DNA of 64,000 nt, taken from Ophiosphaerella korrae. Lineage: Eukaryota > Ascomycota > Dothideomycetes > Pleosporales > Phaeosphaeriaceae. Every line of letters begins with the position of its first letter. Position 1 is the first letter of the stretch. The stretch lies in NCBI GenBank assembly GCA_028456385.1, contig JALNQF010000085.1, forward strand, positions 1 to 64,000, written 5' to 3'. This document shows positions 1 to 10,378 of the stretch, in pieces. A model generated the notes under the pieces. It ran no database searches. It was not told the origin of the DNA and was given only the letters and a program-made list of their open reading frames with translations. Both the position numbers and the translations under genes were made by a program.

Positions 1-77
1 CCTCCTCCTCCTCCTCCTCCTCCTCCTCCTCCTCCTCCTCCTCCTCCTCCTCCTCCTCCTCCTCCTCCTCCTCCTCC
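1..77. repeat. (CCT)n trinucleotide microsatellite at the window edge
   Basis: About 25 perfect CCT units, then a C-rich run. On the minus strand the tract reads as AGG/GGA repeats and follows directly on the 3' part of the broken NmrA-like gene, where one frame would run into Glu or Gly repeats. It may mark a contig edge, since the neighbouring 700 bases hold several homopolymer-linked frame breaks. Confidence 0.95.
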
Positions 78-777
78 CTCCCCCCGTAGCCCTCACCACC
101 GCCTCAAAAATCTCCCTCTGCGTCACAGCAAACGAACTCAAATACACCGCACGATTCGCAAACCCCTCCAACTCAGCGTCCCGCAAACTCACCAAACCTC
201 GCCACCCCGCGCCCCACCTGCGCCAACGTCGTCGTATTAAACCGCGCAGACGCACCCTTGTACAACGTCGCCTTCTTGCCCCGCACATCCACCCCCACAG
301 GCTACCCTTCAAGCTCCAGTCAAACCACGGATTGTTCGTCACCGCAACCCACCGCATCCCCCCGCGCCTCAACCAAGTCGCGAAACGCCTTCTTCTCGCC
401 CATCATCGGAAACACGCCCGCCATTGGCCCAAACGGGTCGGACCCAAACTCGGTGGGGGGGCAGAATCTACGACACGCCCGCTGCCGCGGCCGCGGCCTC
501 GATCAGCGGGACTTGGGCGGCCATGGAGGCTGGCGTGAAAGCCGAGTTGCAGGATGAGGATGTCGATGTCTGCGAGCGCGGCGGCGGTTAGGAAGGCGGC
601 GTCTGTGTAGGACCCCCGTTTGACGGTTATGGAGGCCGGGAAGGAGGATGGCGAGTCGGTGTGCGGGTGATGGGCGGTGATGGTGTGGAGGTTTTGGTGG
701 AGGGCCGCGAGCGTGGCGCTGCCGATTGTACCGGTTGCGCCGACCAGGGCGATTTTGCGGGCTTGTTGGGCGGACAT
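78..777 (-). pseudogene. NmrA/isoflavone-reductase-like NAD(P)-binding protein, multiply frameshifted
   Basis: From the ATG at 777 the minus strand begins with a Rossmann nucleotide-binding motif (VGATGTIG, residues about 13-20), as in NmrA-like atypical SDRs. Frame 1 stays family-like to about position 525. After that the family-like peptide hops frames: MAAQVPLIEAAAAAG in a second frame, FCPPTEFGSDPFG in a third (about 470-430), NNPWFDW near 330, GKKATLY near 275 and ELEGFANRAVY near 165. Each hop lies at or near a G/C homopolymer, such as the seven-G run around 455-461. So this is either a decayed gene or poor consensus at a contig end. The C-terminus is cut by the (CCT)n tract and the window edge. 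Family assignment is confident; substrate unknown. Confidence 0.7.
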
Positions 778-853
778 GGTGGTGGAGGAGGTTGGGGATT
801 TGGGTTAGGGGTATTGGTTTCTTTGTTTGGATGTTGAGGGGGTGTGATGTGAG

Positions 854-893
<40 letters not shown>

Positions 894-1233
894 TGATGGG
901 GTCCCATGTCTCGTCCTTGTCGTCTGTACTTGTACAACTTTTATGATATTCGCCTTGCGGCCCAAGTTAACCTTACTACGCGTCGAATTCCAACTACCGT
1001 GTAGTTGGCATCATCCGGCATCTGGGAAGAGTGAGAAAAGTAAGCTGCTTTGTCATGTTAGTGACATTGTCGGTGCAGTCTCGCAGGAGAATTCGTCCGC
1101 TTGACGTGAGGTTGGCCTGCTCGGATGGATTGATCCGATATATTCGTCCATTGCAACACCGCAACATTTCTCACACAATATCGGTGAACACTTTCATATT
1201 GTGGACCCATTTGTTGACGGGATGCCTAAACGT
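778..1233. other. intergenic stretch with a (TG)n tract
   Basis: Between the start of the NmrA-like gene and the 3' end of the SDR. It holds 19 perfect TG units at 855-892, about 80 bases upstream of the NmrA-like ATG. Six-frame reading shows only short low-complexity frames (Cys-Val or Thr-His runs) produced by that tract. Confidence 0.8.
855..892. repeat. (TG)19 dinucleotide microsatellite
   Basis: An uninterrupted run of 19 TG units in the 5' flank of the NmrA-like gene. Alternating purine-pyrimidine tracts of this kind can adopt Z-DNA and are length-variable, so it is a likely polymorphic marker. Confidence 0.95.
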
Positions 1234-2086
1234 CTACCAAGGGTACTCTCCGGTGTTGTGAATGAACTTGCCTACCTCGCCATCCCTCTTCCCATCCACA
1301 ACCTCCATGATGCTCTTCACCGTGTCCTCTGCACTCCTCGCTCCATACTCGATTTTGTTGTATTCGCCCAGGTTGCTTACTGTAAAGCCTGGATCATATG
1401 CAAAAACCCTCATTGTCTTCTTTTTTCCATCTGCTACAGCCTCCTTTTCAGTTTTGTCCCCATCGACCTGCTCAACGCCCAAACCGTACTCCACATGCAG
1501 ACAAGCAGTTATCATGTTGAACGCAATCTTGCTTGCACGATACGGCACGGCCTGAATCTTGTACATTGGCGACTCGGGAAACAAGCGGCGGCCAAGCGAC
1601 CCTGCCCCAGAAGAAATATTAACAATGCACGGATTCGCTGACTGGCGCAGCAGCGGGATGAGCGCCTTGGTCAACAAGTACGGCCCCGTTGCATTGATAT
1701 CGAACGATTCCTGCAACATCTCACGTTCCGTGCGACCAGAAGTCAACGCGACGGCTGCGTTGTTCACCAAGATGTCGAGTTTGCCATGGTGATTTTTGAT
1801 GTGAGTCGCAGCATTAGCTATGTGCTCGTCAGACTGGACGTCCAGATGAAGGAACTCGATGCTTCCAGGAAGATTGCGAGACTTCAAGTCTTGTATGGCA
1901 TCATTGCCCCTTTGCAAAGAGCGCGCGGTCAAGAACACATGATATGTTCCCCTGGCGAGAAATTGACGTGCGATTTCGAAGCCGATGCCGCTGTTTGCTG
2001 TGAAGGATGAGTAGGCGCTTTGATTGGGATGGGGGAAGGTTCATACCACCAGTTATTAGGACGATCTCCTTTGCAATTACCGACAT
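1234..2086 (-). CDS. short-chain dehydrogenase/reductase (classical SDR)
   Basis: Two exons: 2086-2047 and 1997-1234, joined across a 49-nt GTATGA...CACAG intron, giving 267 residues. The splice rebuilds the cofactor motif TGANSGIG (residues about 12-19), which is the best evidence for this model because neither exon alone contains it. Downstream are the NNAA motif (LDILVNNAA), the catalytic serine region (VNISSGAGS) and the YxxxK pair (PYRASK), all in classical SDR order, and a PG motif (YDPGF) after the active site. The likely role is NAD(P)H-dependent carbonyl/alcohol oxidoreduction of an unknown small molecule in the cytosol. An Ala/Lys-rich insert lies between the YxxxK helix and the PG loop. 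The gene is intact, unlike the adjacent NmrA-like gene. Confidence 0.85.
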
Positions 2087-2718
2087 GATCGTATAGTGAC
2101 AGCGATATAAGTAGCTCTCTAGCAGTGTTGAATGTTATGATAGACGAGGTTTGGCAGGATGAAAAGAAAGGCTCGATGTTAAAACCTAGATGAAGCATAT
2201 TCAGGATGGACCTAAAGGCTTCTTATATCCACTCTCAGCTCGTAAGCCTTCTTCGAGAAATCCGGAGCTTGCATACAAAGTCCGGCGGCCCTGTGTTAGT
2301 GGATTATTGCATTTGACCATGTACCTCCTATGTTTGCTCAGAACTGCATTATAAAATCAAGGCCATGGTCAGTATTAATAATGAAGTAGTTTCTCTGATT
2401 AAGGAAAAATCTGATTCCTTATTTTACTCTCGAAATACCGTGTATGTGTTCGCCGTTCGCCAGGAGTGATGGTTTTGCACTCCTAGTCGCTAAATTTGCA
2501 CTTTGGAATAATGACGTCATCCTCGCAGACCGAATTGCACGCTGAAAATAATCATAAAAAACACCTGAATGATATGTAGTCTAATCAAAATCTTCGTGGA
2601 ATGGGATAATGGGACGCCATTCGTAATGCAGGATGAGTAGTATCGAAATCGCCCGATGCCGGAAGAGTTGCTTTTGATCTAGGGAAGGTTGACAGGCGGA
2701 AGCTGAGTGTGGGACGCC
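2087..2718. other. intergenic, no gene seen
   Basis: AT-rich DNA between the SDR start and the 3' end of the PLP-rhodanese gene. It contains a stretch resembling a CRE-type site (TGACGTCA at about 2511-2518). Nothing else is recognisable in six frames. Confidence 0.6.
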
Positions 2719-4583
2719 TCAGGGTGCGTTCACAAGGACCTCACCAGGCCCGGCCTTAGTTGACAGCAGATCTGCTGCAACATTCTCGGTTCCTGTTTCG
2801 GATGCCTTCGACCACTGCTGAAACGACCCTGAACCTTTCGTCTCTAAATGAGGTAGTTGCGTGATCAGTGCTTGAAATCCGCCTTTGATGCTGCTGGCGG
2901 CTATGCCCTTTGCGCGAAGGATACTCGTCGTGACTCGAGCAGTATCGCCATTGTAGCATATAACGCCGACATTTCTGTCCGAAAGATCGTATGCGTTGAT
3001 CGTGTTCAGAGAAAGCATACTGTCAATCTCTTTCCACTGGCGCTCCATGACAGTAGCATCAAAGAATGGACTGGGGGTGGTTGAGTTCAGACTCTGCAGG
3101 GGCAGATTGTACGATCCTGGCATGTTGTTTGCGATAAAATCATGAGGCTTTCGTAGGTCAATGAGCACAGTACTACGCGATGCTGAATCATCTTTGGAAT
3201 ACTGGGTGATTGCTTCGGTAGGTTGCAGCTCCCAGGCCTCGTCGTATCGATATAGGTCTACGGCTGCCAGGTTCTATAAACTTGTTAGCACGTGCTTTCA
3301 AGCGAAACAGGGTACCTACTTGATTTTTGATTGGGTGGAACTCCTTGCTGTCCACCTTGTCAAAATACTCATCAATATACTGGTAAGGCAAATCACAGCA
3401 GATGAAGGCACATCGCACCAATCCGTCAGCACCTGCAAGTTCGGAAAGATCGCCAGCTGCCTTTCGCTTTCCGATGTAGTTGAGTAGACCTTTGGTTATC
3501 AGCTTTGTATATAAGATTTCTTATTGCTCACATACCTTGGAGGTTAAAGCCCGACGAAGGGCCGGCAATCAAACCTTCGCGACAAAGCTGTAGAGAAACA
3601 CTGAAGGCTTCTTGTGATCCCACTTCTTCGACGGCGTCTACAGAGTCGCGCCATGGGAATTCGACTGGAGCGAGAAGTGCGAACGACCTAGGCCCTGGAA
3701 CCCTGTCACCCTGCTTCGTGCAAACCCTGTTAGGCTGTTAGCTGTCTGCAGCTACCTTGCTGCGCTACATACCCCAGTCGTTTCACCGAAGGCTTAGCAC
3801 GCTTAAAGTATTGTCCAAGACCAGTCGCAGTGCCGGCCGTACCCATCCCTGTGCACAAAACGTTGATATCAGGAAGCTGTTTGTGGATTTGCGGGCCGGT
3901 CCACTTGACGTGTGACTGCCAGTTCTACAAAGCGATTAGCTTTAGTTTGACTCGAGACCTTTTGAGCATGTTTTGTACCCCATCGTTCTCATACTGATTG
4001 GCGTTCAAGCATTGCTTGTCTTCTTGCGCCAAAAGATGTGCTCGATATATTCCACCTCTCGCATCCAACGGCTCGGGCTGCGATGGGCCTCCGAACAGGG
4101 TGCTGATTGTTTTTAGCTGGAGCATTTGTAAACAAGCGGTGAGCCTACACGTCAAGCCCGAAGAATTGCATGAGTCTGAGCTTTGTTGTCGTGGTCTTGT
4201 TGCTCAAGAATGCTCGCACATCATGTATCCCATGGTAAACACGCGAGGCCAATGCCAGCGAAATCACCGTAGATCCAGACGAATACTCGACGACGGTTTT
4301 CGTGGTCCCGGGGACGACTCCTTTGTCCAGCATGTTCATGGCTATATAAATGGTTAATTGCGAGTCCAGATAGCACATTATGTCACTTACCCGGCATAAT
4401 CTTGACATTATTTGCTGGATGCATCGACATCATCTTGGCAAAAATCCGAACACCGTCTTCATTGTATGGATTTAGTGTCTGTGGTACTTCAATGAGTGGT
4501 AGCAATGGGTGGGTTTCGGGGTCGAAGTATTTTCGGACTGCGTCTGGACCAGAATAAACATTGAGAGGATTGGTGGAAGCCAT
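2719..4583 (-). CDS. cysteine-synthase-like PLP enzyme fused to a C-terminal rhodanese domain
   Basis: A seven-exon gene whose product is about 500 residues. The N-terminal two thirds is a fold-type II PLP enzyme of the cysteine synthase/cystathionine beta-synthase group. Lys61 in NNVK sits where the PLP lysine is expected, followed by VVEYSSGST (the substrate loop, TSGNT in CysK) and later a glycine-rich phosphate-binding segment (CTGMGTAGTATG). The last exon carries a rhodanese domain: VLIDLRKPHDF, then the active-site loop CYNGDTAR with the reactive cysteine. Introns are short (about 30-55 nt) with GT-AG ends, and all joins keep frame. Inferred role: cytosolic handling of cysteine, persulfide or thiosulfate sulfur, with the rhodanese passing sulfane sulfur to or from the PLP site. 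The substrate is not proven. The SSGST variant of the substrate loop argues against simple O-acetylserine sulfhydrylase activity. Confidence 0.8.
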
Positions 4584-5535
4584 TATCCAAGCTCTAAAGT
4601 TGTCGGAGCTTTTGAAAAGGTTGACACTGGAAACTTAAACTTAGGGTGCAGCTGCCTTTAAATGTTCAAATGACGACAGTCAACATTGAAAGCGAGAAAT
4701 AGCTCACAGAGTAGGTCATATACCTGTTTGCCTACGTGTTACTAGGCCTAGCGCAGCTGTCTATTACGGTACTCATAGTACCGCACTTTTAGCGCCAGAA
4801 AGAACTCGTTGTCGCTCTGCAGGGTTCGTAGGAGGGTTTGTATCATGTTTAGAGCATGTTCAGTAGCTTCCACGGACCTTTAGAAACATGGGTTTATTTC
4901 TAGCACAATACAATTCAGCTAAGCTAGCATTAGTTACCTATCCAGGTAAATATAAGGTAAATGTATTTTCCTATGTGAGCTTCAGTTCATCTTGATGCGG
5001 CATTTTACGGGGGACCACTCATGCCACACCCGACGTACCCGATGCAACCAACTTGCCACACAGTCTCAACTCCCAATTGAGGCAAAAATTTGTCATGTTC
5101 AAGGCTATACATAAGTGGCTTGTGGGTCTGGTTCTCATCAATCGCCAAGGAGTACTCAAATGCTGATGATAGGGGCTTTGCACGGCTTGTGTGTCCGTGA
5201 AAGGATTATTGGGTCATGGAATTGCGCGCGTGGGATTGAGCACATTGTTGTCTGGGGTGGCATCGACGCTAGTCAACGTGCCTGTGTCATTATACCATTT
5301 TAGGATTAGATAAAAAAAAAGGTTAGTTGGAAGCCCAAGCTTCGTGTTGAAGATCCAATCTTTGGGCATCAAGTATGCTCTAATTGCACCAGTATTCTAT
5401 TTGCACATTTCAACTTTGTGTGGTGATACAGGTTTATCCCTCGAGCAGCTGCTGTTCGCTCTGTACACCCGCGAAAAGCCTGAGGGTACAACTCAACAAC
5501 GCAGTAGAGTAGTGTAGATATATTGATATATTAAA
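4584..5535. other. intergenic, transposon-rich flank
   Basis: Divergent upstream region of the PLP-rhodanese gene, grading into AT-rich sequence next to the Fot1-like relic. No intact coding frame was found. The relic's left terminal repeat should lie here, but no inverted copy of its right end was found, so it appears truncated. Confidence 0.5.
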
Positions 5536-6388
5536 TTAAGCAGTATCTACTGCATCATTTTTACTCGTACATGAGTTATGCCCAGTCTCTCTGCACCTCT
5601 TGCAGCGCGCGCGAGCCTGGCGACTCAGGCCTAATGTCTCTCTATCTTGACGCTGCACAGCCTCTCTCTCAGCAAGTATATCCTCTCCTTGTCCCTTTGT
5701 TAAGACTCCTTGCTTCTGAATCCGCTTCTTTTTTCGTAATTTACGCTTGCTAGCTGCCTTATTGGCTCTTTCAAGACAGAGATCTGATCGCGCCTTAACT
5801 TAGCTTCCAGCATCATTCTATAAGCTCCCTTTTGAGTTGATTTATTGCGTCAATAATCGATGCTGGCGACAAGCTCCTGTGCCGGCGTACAAGCTACCTA
5901 GGGAGCCTCTGGTAGAGCTGGAGTAGCTAGAGTAGGTGTACGTGGCTCTTGTACGCTGCACCAGCTCAAACTAGCTACTTATAGTAGCTAGGTCTTTACA
6001 TAAGGCTCACTACCTATCGTATAGGCGATTGGAACGCGTCGTAAGACTGTCTGTACGCTTAACAAAGTTGGCTGGCTACTTCTGCCCAACTGGTAGCGCG
6101 TTACAGATAGCCAGTAGTTTACCAGCCATCTCACGCACAGCAGCCAGAATTGGGGCAAAACCACGAGAATCTAGATTAAGAATATACTCAACTATTAATT
6201 CAACAACATTGTAGACTTTAGCTGCCTTTCGATTACTTGTAATTTGACTTAATTCAATAGATAAGATAGCAATCTAAATATCTGCTTCGTTAGAAGGCAA
6301 TTGACACGTGCGGCGTAGAGCCATTATACAATAAGATAAGATGGGTGCGCAAAGTTAGTTGGGTGCGCAACTCGCTTGCCAACCACGT
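5536..6388 (-). mobile_element. Fot1/pogo-type (Tc1/mariner) transposon relic, catalytic core deleted
   Basis: On the minus strand, from about 6324, a degenerate DDE transposase is readable. The N-terminal part contains SNRKAAKVYNV and LDSRGFAP, then PANFVKRTDSLTT, as in CENP-B-type HTH transposases. The sequence then jumps to the extreme C-terminus (RANKAASKRKLRKKKRIQKQ and a CxxC...GHN zinc-knuckle-like tail ending at 5536). The whole DDE catalytic core and part of the HTH are missing. Stop codons interrupt it, at least four of them at positions where CAG or TGG is expected, fitting CpA-to-TpA change. The right end reads ...ACGT followed by TA at 6389-6390, and a 10-bp subterminal direct repeat (GGGTGCGCAA) occurs at 6343 and 6361. 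The element is dead. No left terminal repeat was found. Confidence 0.75.
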
Positions 6389-6732
6389 TATCAAAAGAAG
6401 GGAACGGTAGCATGAGCTAGCGTACCCCTTGTTAACAAGGTATATATGCTGCACGGTGCTTGACGCACACTAATTTTCACTAGTGTCTATTGCAAACCCC
6501 CCCGGCTTCAAGACTCGCCCCATCATAGATGCTTGAATGTACTCAAGATCTTCGCGTTGGAAATATACAACCGGGATAACGCCTTTTCCACTGTCCAGGT
6601 TCACGTGCCGCTTCGGCCCTTCTTCCTTTACCCTGTGGTGTCACTTCAGTCTCTTCTCCTTCCCTCTTGAATATCTTGATTCGCTTCATTGCTATTGAAA
6701 CACAAACTTCAGCTTCAATTTATCTGTCGACC
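6389..6732 (+). promoter_or_regulatory. 5' flank of the MFS transporter gene
   Basis: The 344 bases between the transposon relic's right end and the MFS start codon. It holds a TATA-like stretch (GTATATATG near 6440) and C/T-rich leader sequence ending in ATCTGTCGACC just before ATG. The relic therefore lies only about 350 bases upstream of this gene. Confidence 0.4.
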
Positions 6733-8773
6733 ATGCCCGATAACAAGCCTTTAGACAGTCCGTCTACAGCGCCGACGGAACAGCCCTCACCTGAAGCGGG
6801 TCCTACTTTGAAGTCGAAAGATGCACCACCTGATTTCAATGAGCAAACAAACTATGTCCCGGTCAAAGTCATCATCACGGTATGCTATCTTGTTGAGATG
6901 AGGTTCGTAGTATCCAAACACTGATTTGACTAGATCTTCTTGGCATGCGCGAGTGTCGATCTCCTCGCCTTGATGGACCAAACAACACTTGCTGCTGCTT
7001 TAACAATTATCAGCAGGGATTTAAATGCTAGTTCTGAAAGTGCCTGGATAGCTGGTGCTTACTTCCTGACCTCGACATCTTTCCAGCTACTTTATGGGCG
7101 ACTTTCAGATATTTGGTCCCGCAAGATTCTTCTCATCACCGGGATTGGCATTTTCTTCTTCGGTTCCCTGGCGGCGTCACTCGCTAAAACTTCCATCCAA
7201 TTGATCATCTTCCGCGCATTCACTGGCGTGGGGGGTGGGGGTGTTATGACAGTGGCTCAGTTGATCGTCAGTGACATCGTACCATTACGTGAGAGAGGAA
7301 AATATCAAGGAATACTTGTGAGTCAGTTGGCTCAAGTTATTTCGTGCATACTGATCATGATTTAGGGGTCTGTAGTCGCTATTGCTCATGGCATAGGACC
7401 TCCTATTGGAGCAGCACTGGCATCACAAGGGAGTGACTCGTGGTACGACTTGAAGTAAACCAATGTCCAATAACTACTAACATAAGAACAGGAGATGGAT
7501 CTTTCGTCTAAACCTCTTTTTGTGTGTTTTCACAACTACCTGCGTCATCTTCTTCATGCCCTTGAGGAAGGTGGGGGGAGACTGGAAGAAGTGAGTGCGT
7601 ACGTTTTTATGCTTTCATTACTAATTATATCAGAAAGATAAAAGCTATTGATTTTTTTGGGGCATTTCTTGCACTAGCAGGATCAACTGTGCTCATGGTA
7701 CGCACATCCAACAGATTGCGCTTTGGAGAGCTAATGGGACACAGCTCGGCTTAACCTGGGCTGGCGGAGAGTATGCCTGGAACTCGGCTCACGTCATTGC
7801 TACTCTCGTTATTGGTATTGTGGTTTCCATAGGTTTCGCCCTTTGGCAATGGAAAGGCACACTGATACCGCTTGTACCTAGTACGAGGTTCTCTCACTTT
7901 GAGATACTGAGACAGAGACTGACAAGTCCCAGTGAGGATCTTTAAAATCAGAGTTGTCAACGGAGCAAGTATAACCATGTTTATCAATGGTTGGGGGTTT
8001 CTTGTCCAAGTATACTACCTTCCCGCGTACTCGCAATTAGTATGCGGCTATTCGCCAATCAAGGCTAGCGCACTACTTTTACCGATCACCCTAACTCAAA
8101 GTAAGTTACCCCACACACTGCGAATCATAGATTCTAACCCAAAGAAGCTCTATTCAGTACACTCTCGGGTCTCTATATTCATCGCTTTGGGAGATATAGA
8201 GAGTGTCTCCTCGTTGGTTGGGCTGTATGGGCAATTGGCATGGGCCTTTTCTCCACCCTCGACAAGCCAGCCCTTGGCAAGCAAATCGGCTTCGCACTAC
8301 TTTCAGGCTTTGGTTTGGGAAACACCTTACAGCCATCGCTCATTGCTGTGCAAGCAGGCGTCGAACGAAAACAAATGGCGATTGTCACATCGTTTCGCAA
8401 CTTCATTCGCAACCTTGGCGGTACCCTGGGGCTTGCCATCTCTGGCACAGTCATCAACAACGCAATCCGTGAAACCTTGCGTCCGCAAGGGCTTTCCAAA
8501 GTAGCTATTCAGCTGCTGATCAACTCACCTGCGCGCTTCCGTGATCAGTATGGAGATGACCGCACCGATAGCATACGTGTTGAACTGACGTCCGCCTACG
8601 TTAAAGGGTTCAGGATTATCTTCATTATTAGTGCAGCTTTGAATGCACTAGCTTTCATTACAACCTGGTTTTTGATTCCGCAGATTGAACTTAACAGGGC
8701 GGATGATGCAAAATTAAAGGAAGAAGGGGAAAAGAGGCATGCGGAGAAAAAGGCAGGCCGCGACCAAGCTTAG
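6733..8773 (+). CDS. MFS drug/toxin efflux transporter, DHA2-like (14-TMS)
   Basis: Eight exons (6733-6879, 6934-7317, 7366-7442, 7492-7590, 7634-7697, 7745-7880, 7927-8100, 8145-8773) give 569 residues, and every join keeps frame. A hydrophilic N-terminus of about 45 residues precedes the first membrane span. The protein carries the DHA2 signature: DQTTLAAAL in TM1, motif A as GRLSDIWSRK in the TM2-3 loop, and the Gly-rich motif C (GVGGGGVMTVAQ) followed by PLRERGKYQG. The C-terminal half keeps GFGLGNTLQPSLIAVQAG and a Lys/Glu-rich cytosolic tail. Proteins of this type export toxins, azoles or secondary metabolites by proton antiport at the plasma membrane. No biosynthetic cluster adjoins it, so the substrate is open. 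The start at 6733 is preferred over an in-frame ATG at 6667 because the family normally starts with such a short polar leader. Confidence 0.88.
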
Positions 8774-9178
8774 AGCCCCAAGGCACCTGACGCTTGGTTT
8801 CCTTGACACTAATTATCAGTTTCATAACAGCTTGAAATGGAAGTTTTATACGCATCGGCAGTACAGGACTCATATAGTGGCCAGTAACTACCGACAACTT
8901 AGAGTCTGTTCGGTTAAAAGTATAGATTGCTCCTCATGGATTCTTACGAAAAGCCCCAGGTAGGAGAATAAAATAAATAAAGTATGCCAATTGGCCCCAC
9001 AAACACCCACATATCAATCTTTCTCCGAACCAAGCAGATGTAAGCTTGGATGTAAAAACTTAATTGACATAGAAGCGGACAATCACAAGATCGCTAGTCC
9101 ACACTCATAAACCTTCCTGTGCCCACGTTTCTCGATCACTGATGCTCGATCCTCGTTCACAACGACTTCAAGATTAAA
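8774..9178. other. intergenic, terminator of MFS gene and promoter of the secreted protein
   Basis: No coding frame recognised. AATAAA-like signals occur at about 8969-8980 (AAAATAAATAAAG), 200 bases after the MFS stop. The last 60 bases before 9179 are C/T-rich leader. Confidence 0.5.
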
Positions 9179-9823
9179 ATGTTATTGAGCACACTCACCA
9201 CCCTCGCCCTTGCCGCTTCTGCCTTCGCACAGGTTGCTGTTCCTGAAGGCTATCGCAAAGTCTATATCACGTCTAAGCAAGACACCAAATTTGTCATCGT
9301 ACCCAAAGCCCGAACGAACGGAAGTACTCTTGTCGTGTCGGTTTCCTCTCGGCCTTACTTTAGGACACAACGCACTAACAGGCGCAGCCAAACACTCACC
9401 TCGAAGTCCGAACAACAATGGTACATCAAAGCCAATGAAACAAAGATCCAACTGGTCGACACAAAACTTTGTATGGACGCCGGCGCAAAGAGTGCATGGA
9501 AGGATATGGCGAATATCTACCTGCGAGAGTGCGCCGATACTGAACAACAGACTTGGAATGCTATGGCCGATGGGAGGATCGCACTGAAGGCGTCACCAGG
9601 TACACGTAAGTAATAAAGTCTTATTCAAGATGAACAATCATAAAATCTAGGCTGCGCTAATTGTTCTTTAGAACAATGTATTGATCTCCAGTATTTGAGA
9701 GCAACGCAGAACAACCCCGTGGGATTGTATAATTGTGCAGGTTTAGGGAATACTGGCGCTGCTGATAAGGGTATCAATTGGCCCTTGGTCAATGTGACTG
9801 CGTCGTTGAGCTTTGCTGCTTAG
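9179..9823 (+). CDS. small secreted ricin-B-type beta-trefoil protein
   Basis: The 5' end encodes a signal peptide (hydrophobic core LSTLTTLALAASAFA, residues 3-17) followed by VPEGYRKVYI. The mature part looks like a short ricin-B/QxW beta-trefoil: QQWYI and QTWNAM are QxW-type motifs, with C-IDLQY and a Gly/Asn-rich end (GLYNCAGLGNTG). The proposed model has exons 9179-9336, 9388-9605 and 9672-9823. The first intron (9337-9387) is 51 nt with a CACTAAC branch-like site and no stop, so reading through it stays in frame. The second starts with GTAAGT and ends TTTAG. Length is about 185 residues. Likely an extracellular glycan-binding or carbohydrate-active protein; no catalytic domain is seen. 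A stand-alone trefoil in a secreted protein could act at the host or substrate surface, which is inference. Confidence 0.7.
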
Positions 9824-10378
9824 TTCAGGGCGCTGTAAAGTAGGCGAAAGAATTGAGCTTAGCTATATGTTTCGTCAAGAAGCGCACTCTGCTATGACCA
9901 TATCATATTGCCTGCATATTAATAAAGTGACATTGTAGCTTCAAATTTTCACTTCAAATTTGGTTTCTTCACTAATCTCGTTTATAATTCTTCGAGATGT
10001 AACAGCCTCGTTCTTTACAAGTACGGTCGTATAGCTGACACAAATGTCCAAAAAGCCACAACTTTTGCAGCAATTCCATACGAAAAACTTTGAAATCTAC
10101 TCCAAGTCAATTATCTAGCTTGACTTCAGTAAGAGCTTTAATCCAGACTTATTTTATATGCATTTGCTAAGTTCTATTGTCTCCTGCTTTCTTATGATCC
10201 TGCCTCGCCAATTTTGTAGAAGGCGATGAATTCTAGCTTGGCGGTCATTAAGATTCATATAGAATTTGCGGTAATCAACTAAATTAGGTTGTGGTGAAAT
10301 CATGTACAGTAATCTAGGAGGTCTGAAAGGATATATACAAGGTTGTACCTCTATTGAGCACTTTGGTGCTACATAAGC
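9824..10378. other. intergenic, nothing recognised
   Basis: AT-rich sequence following the secreted-protein gene, with AATAAA at about 9920. No frame of note. Confidence 0.5.

Noticed and set aside
258..965. Several open frames on both strands over the NmrA-like gene and the (TG)n tract
   Set aside because: They are Thr/His/Pro or Cys/Val low-complexity products of the microsatellites and of frame shadows; only the NmrA-like pieces resemble a family.
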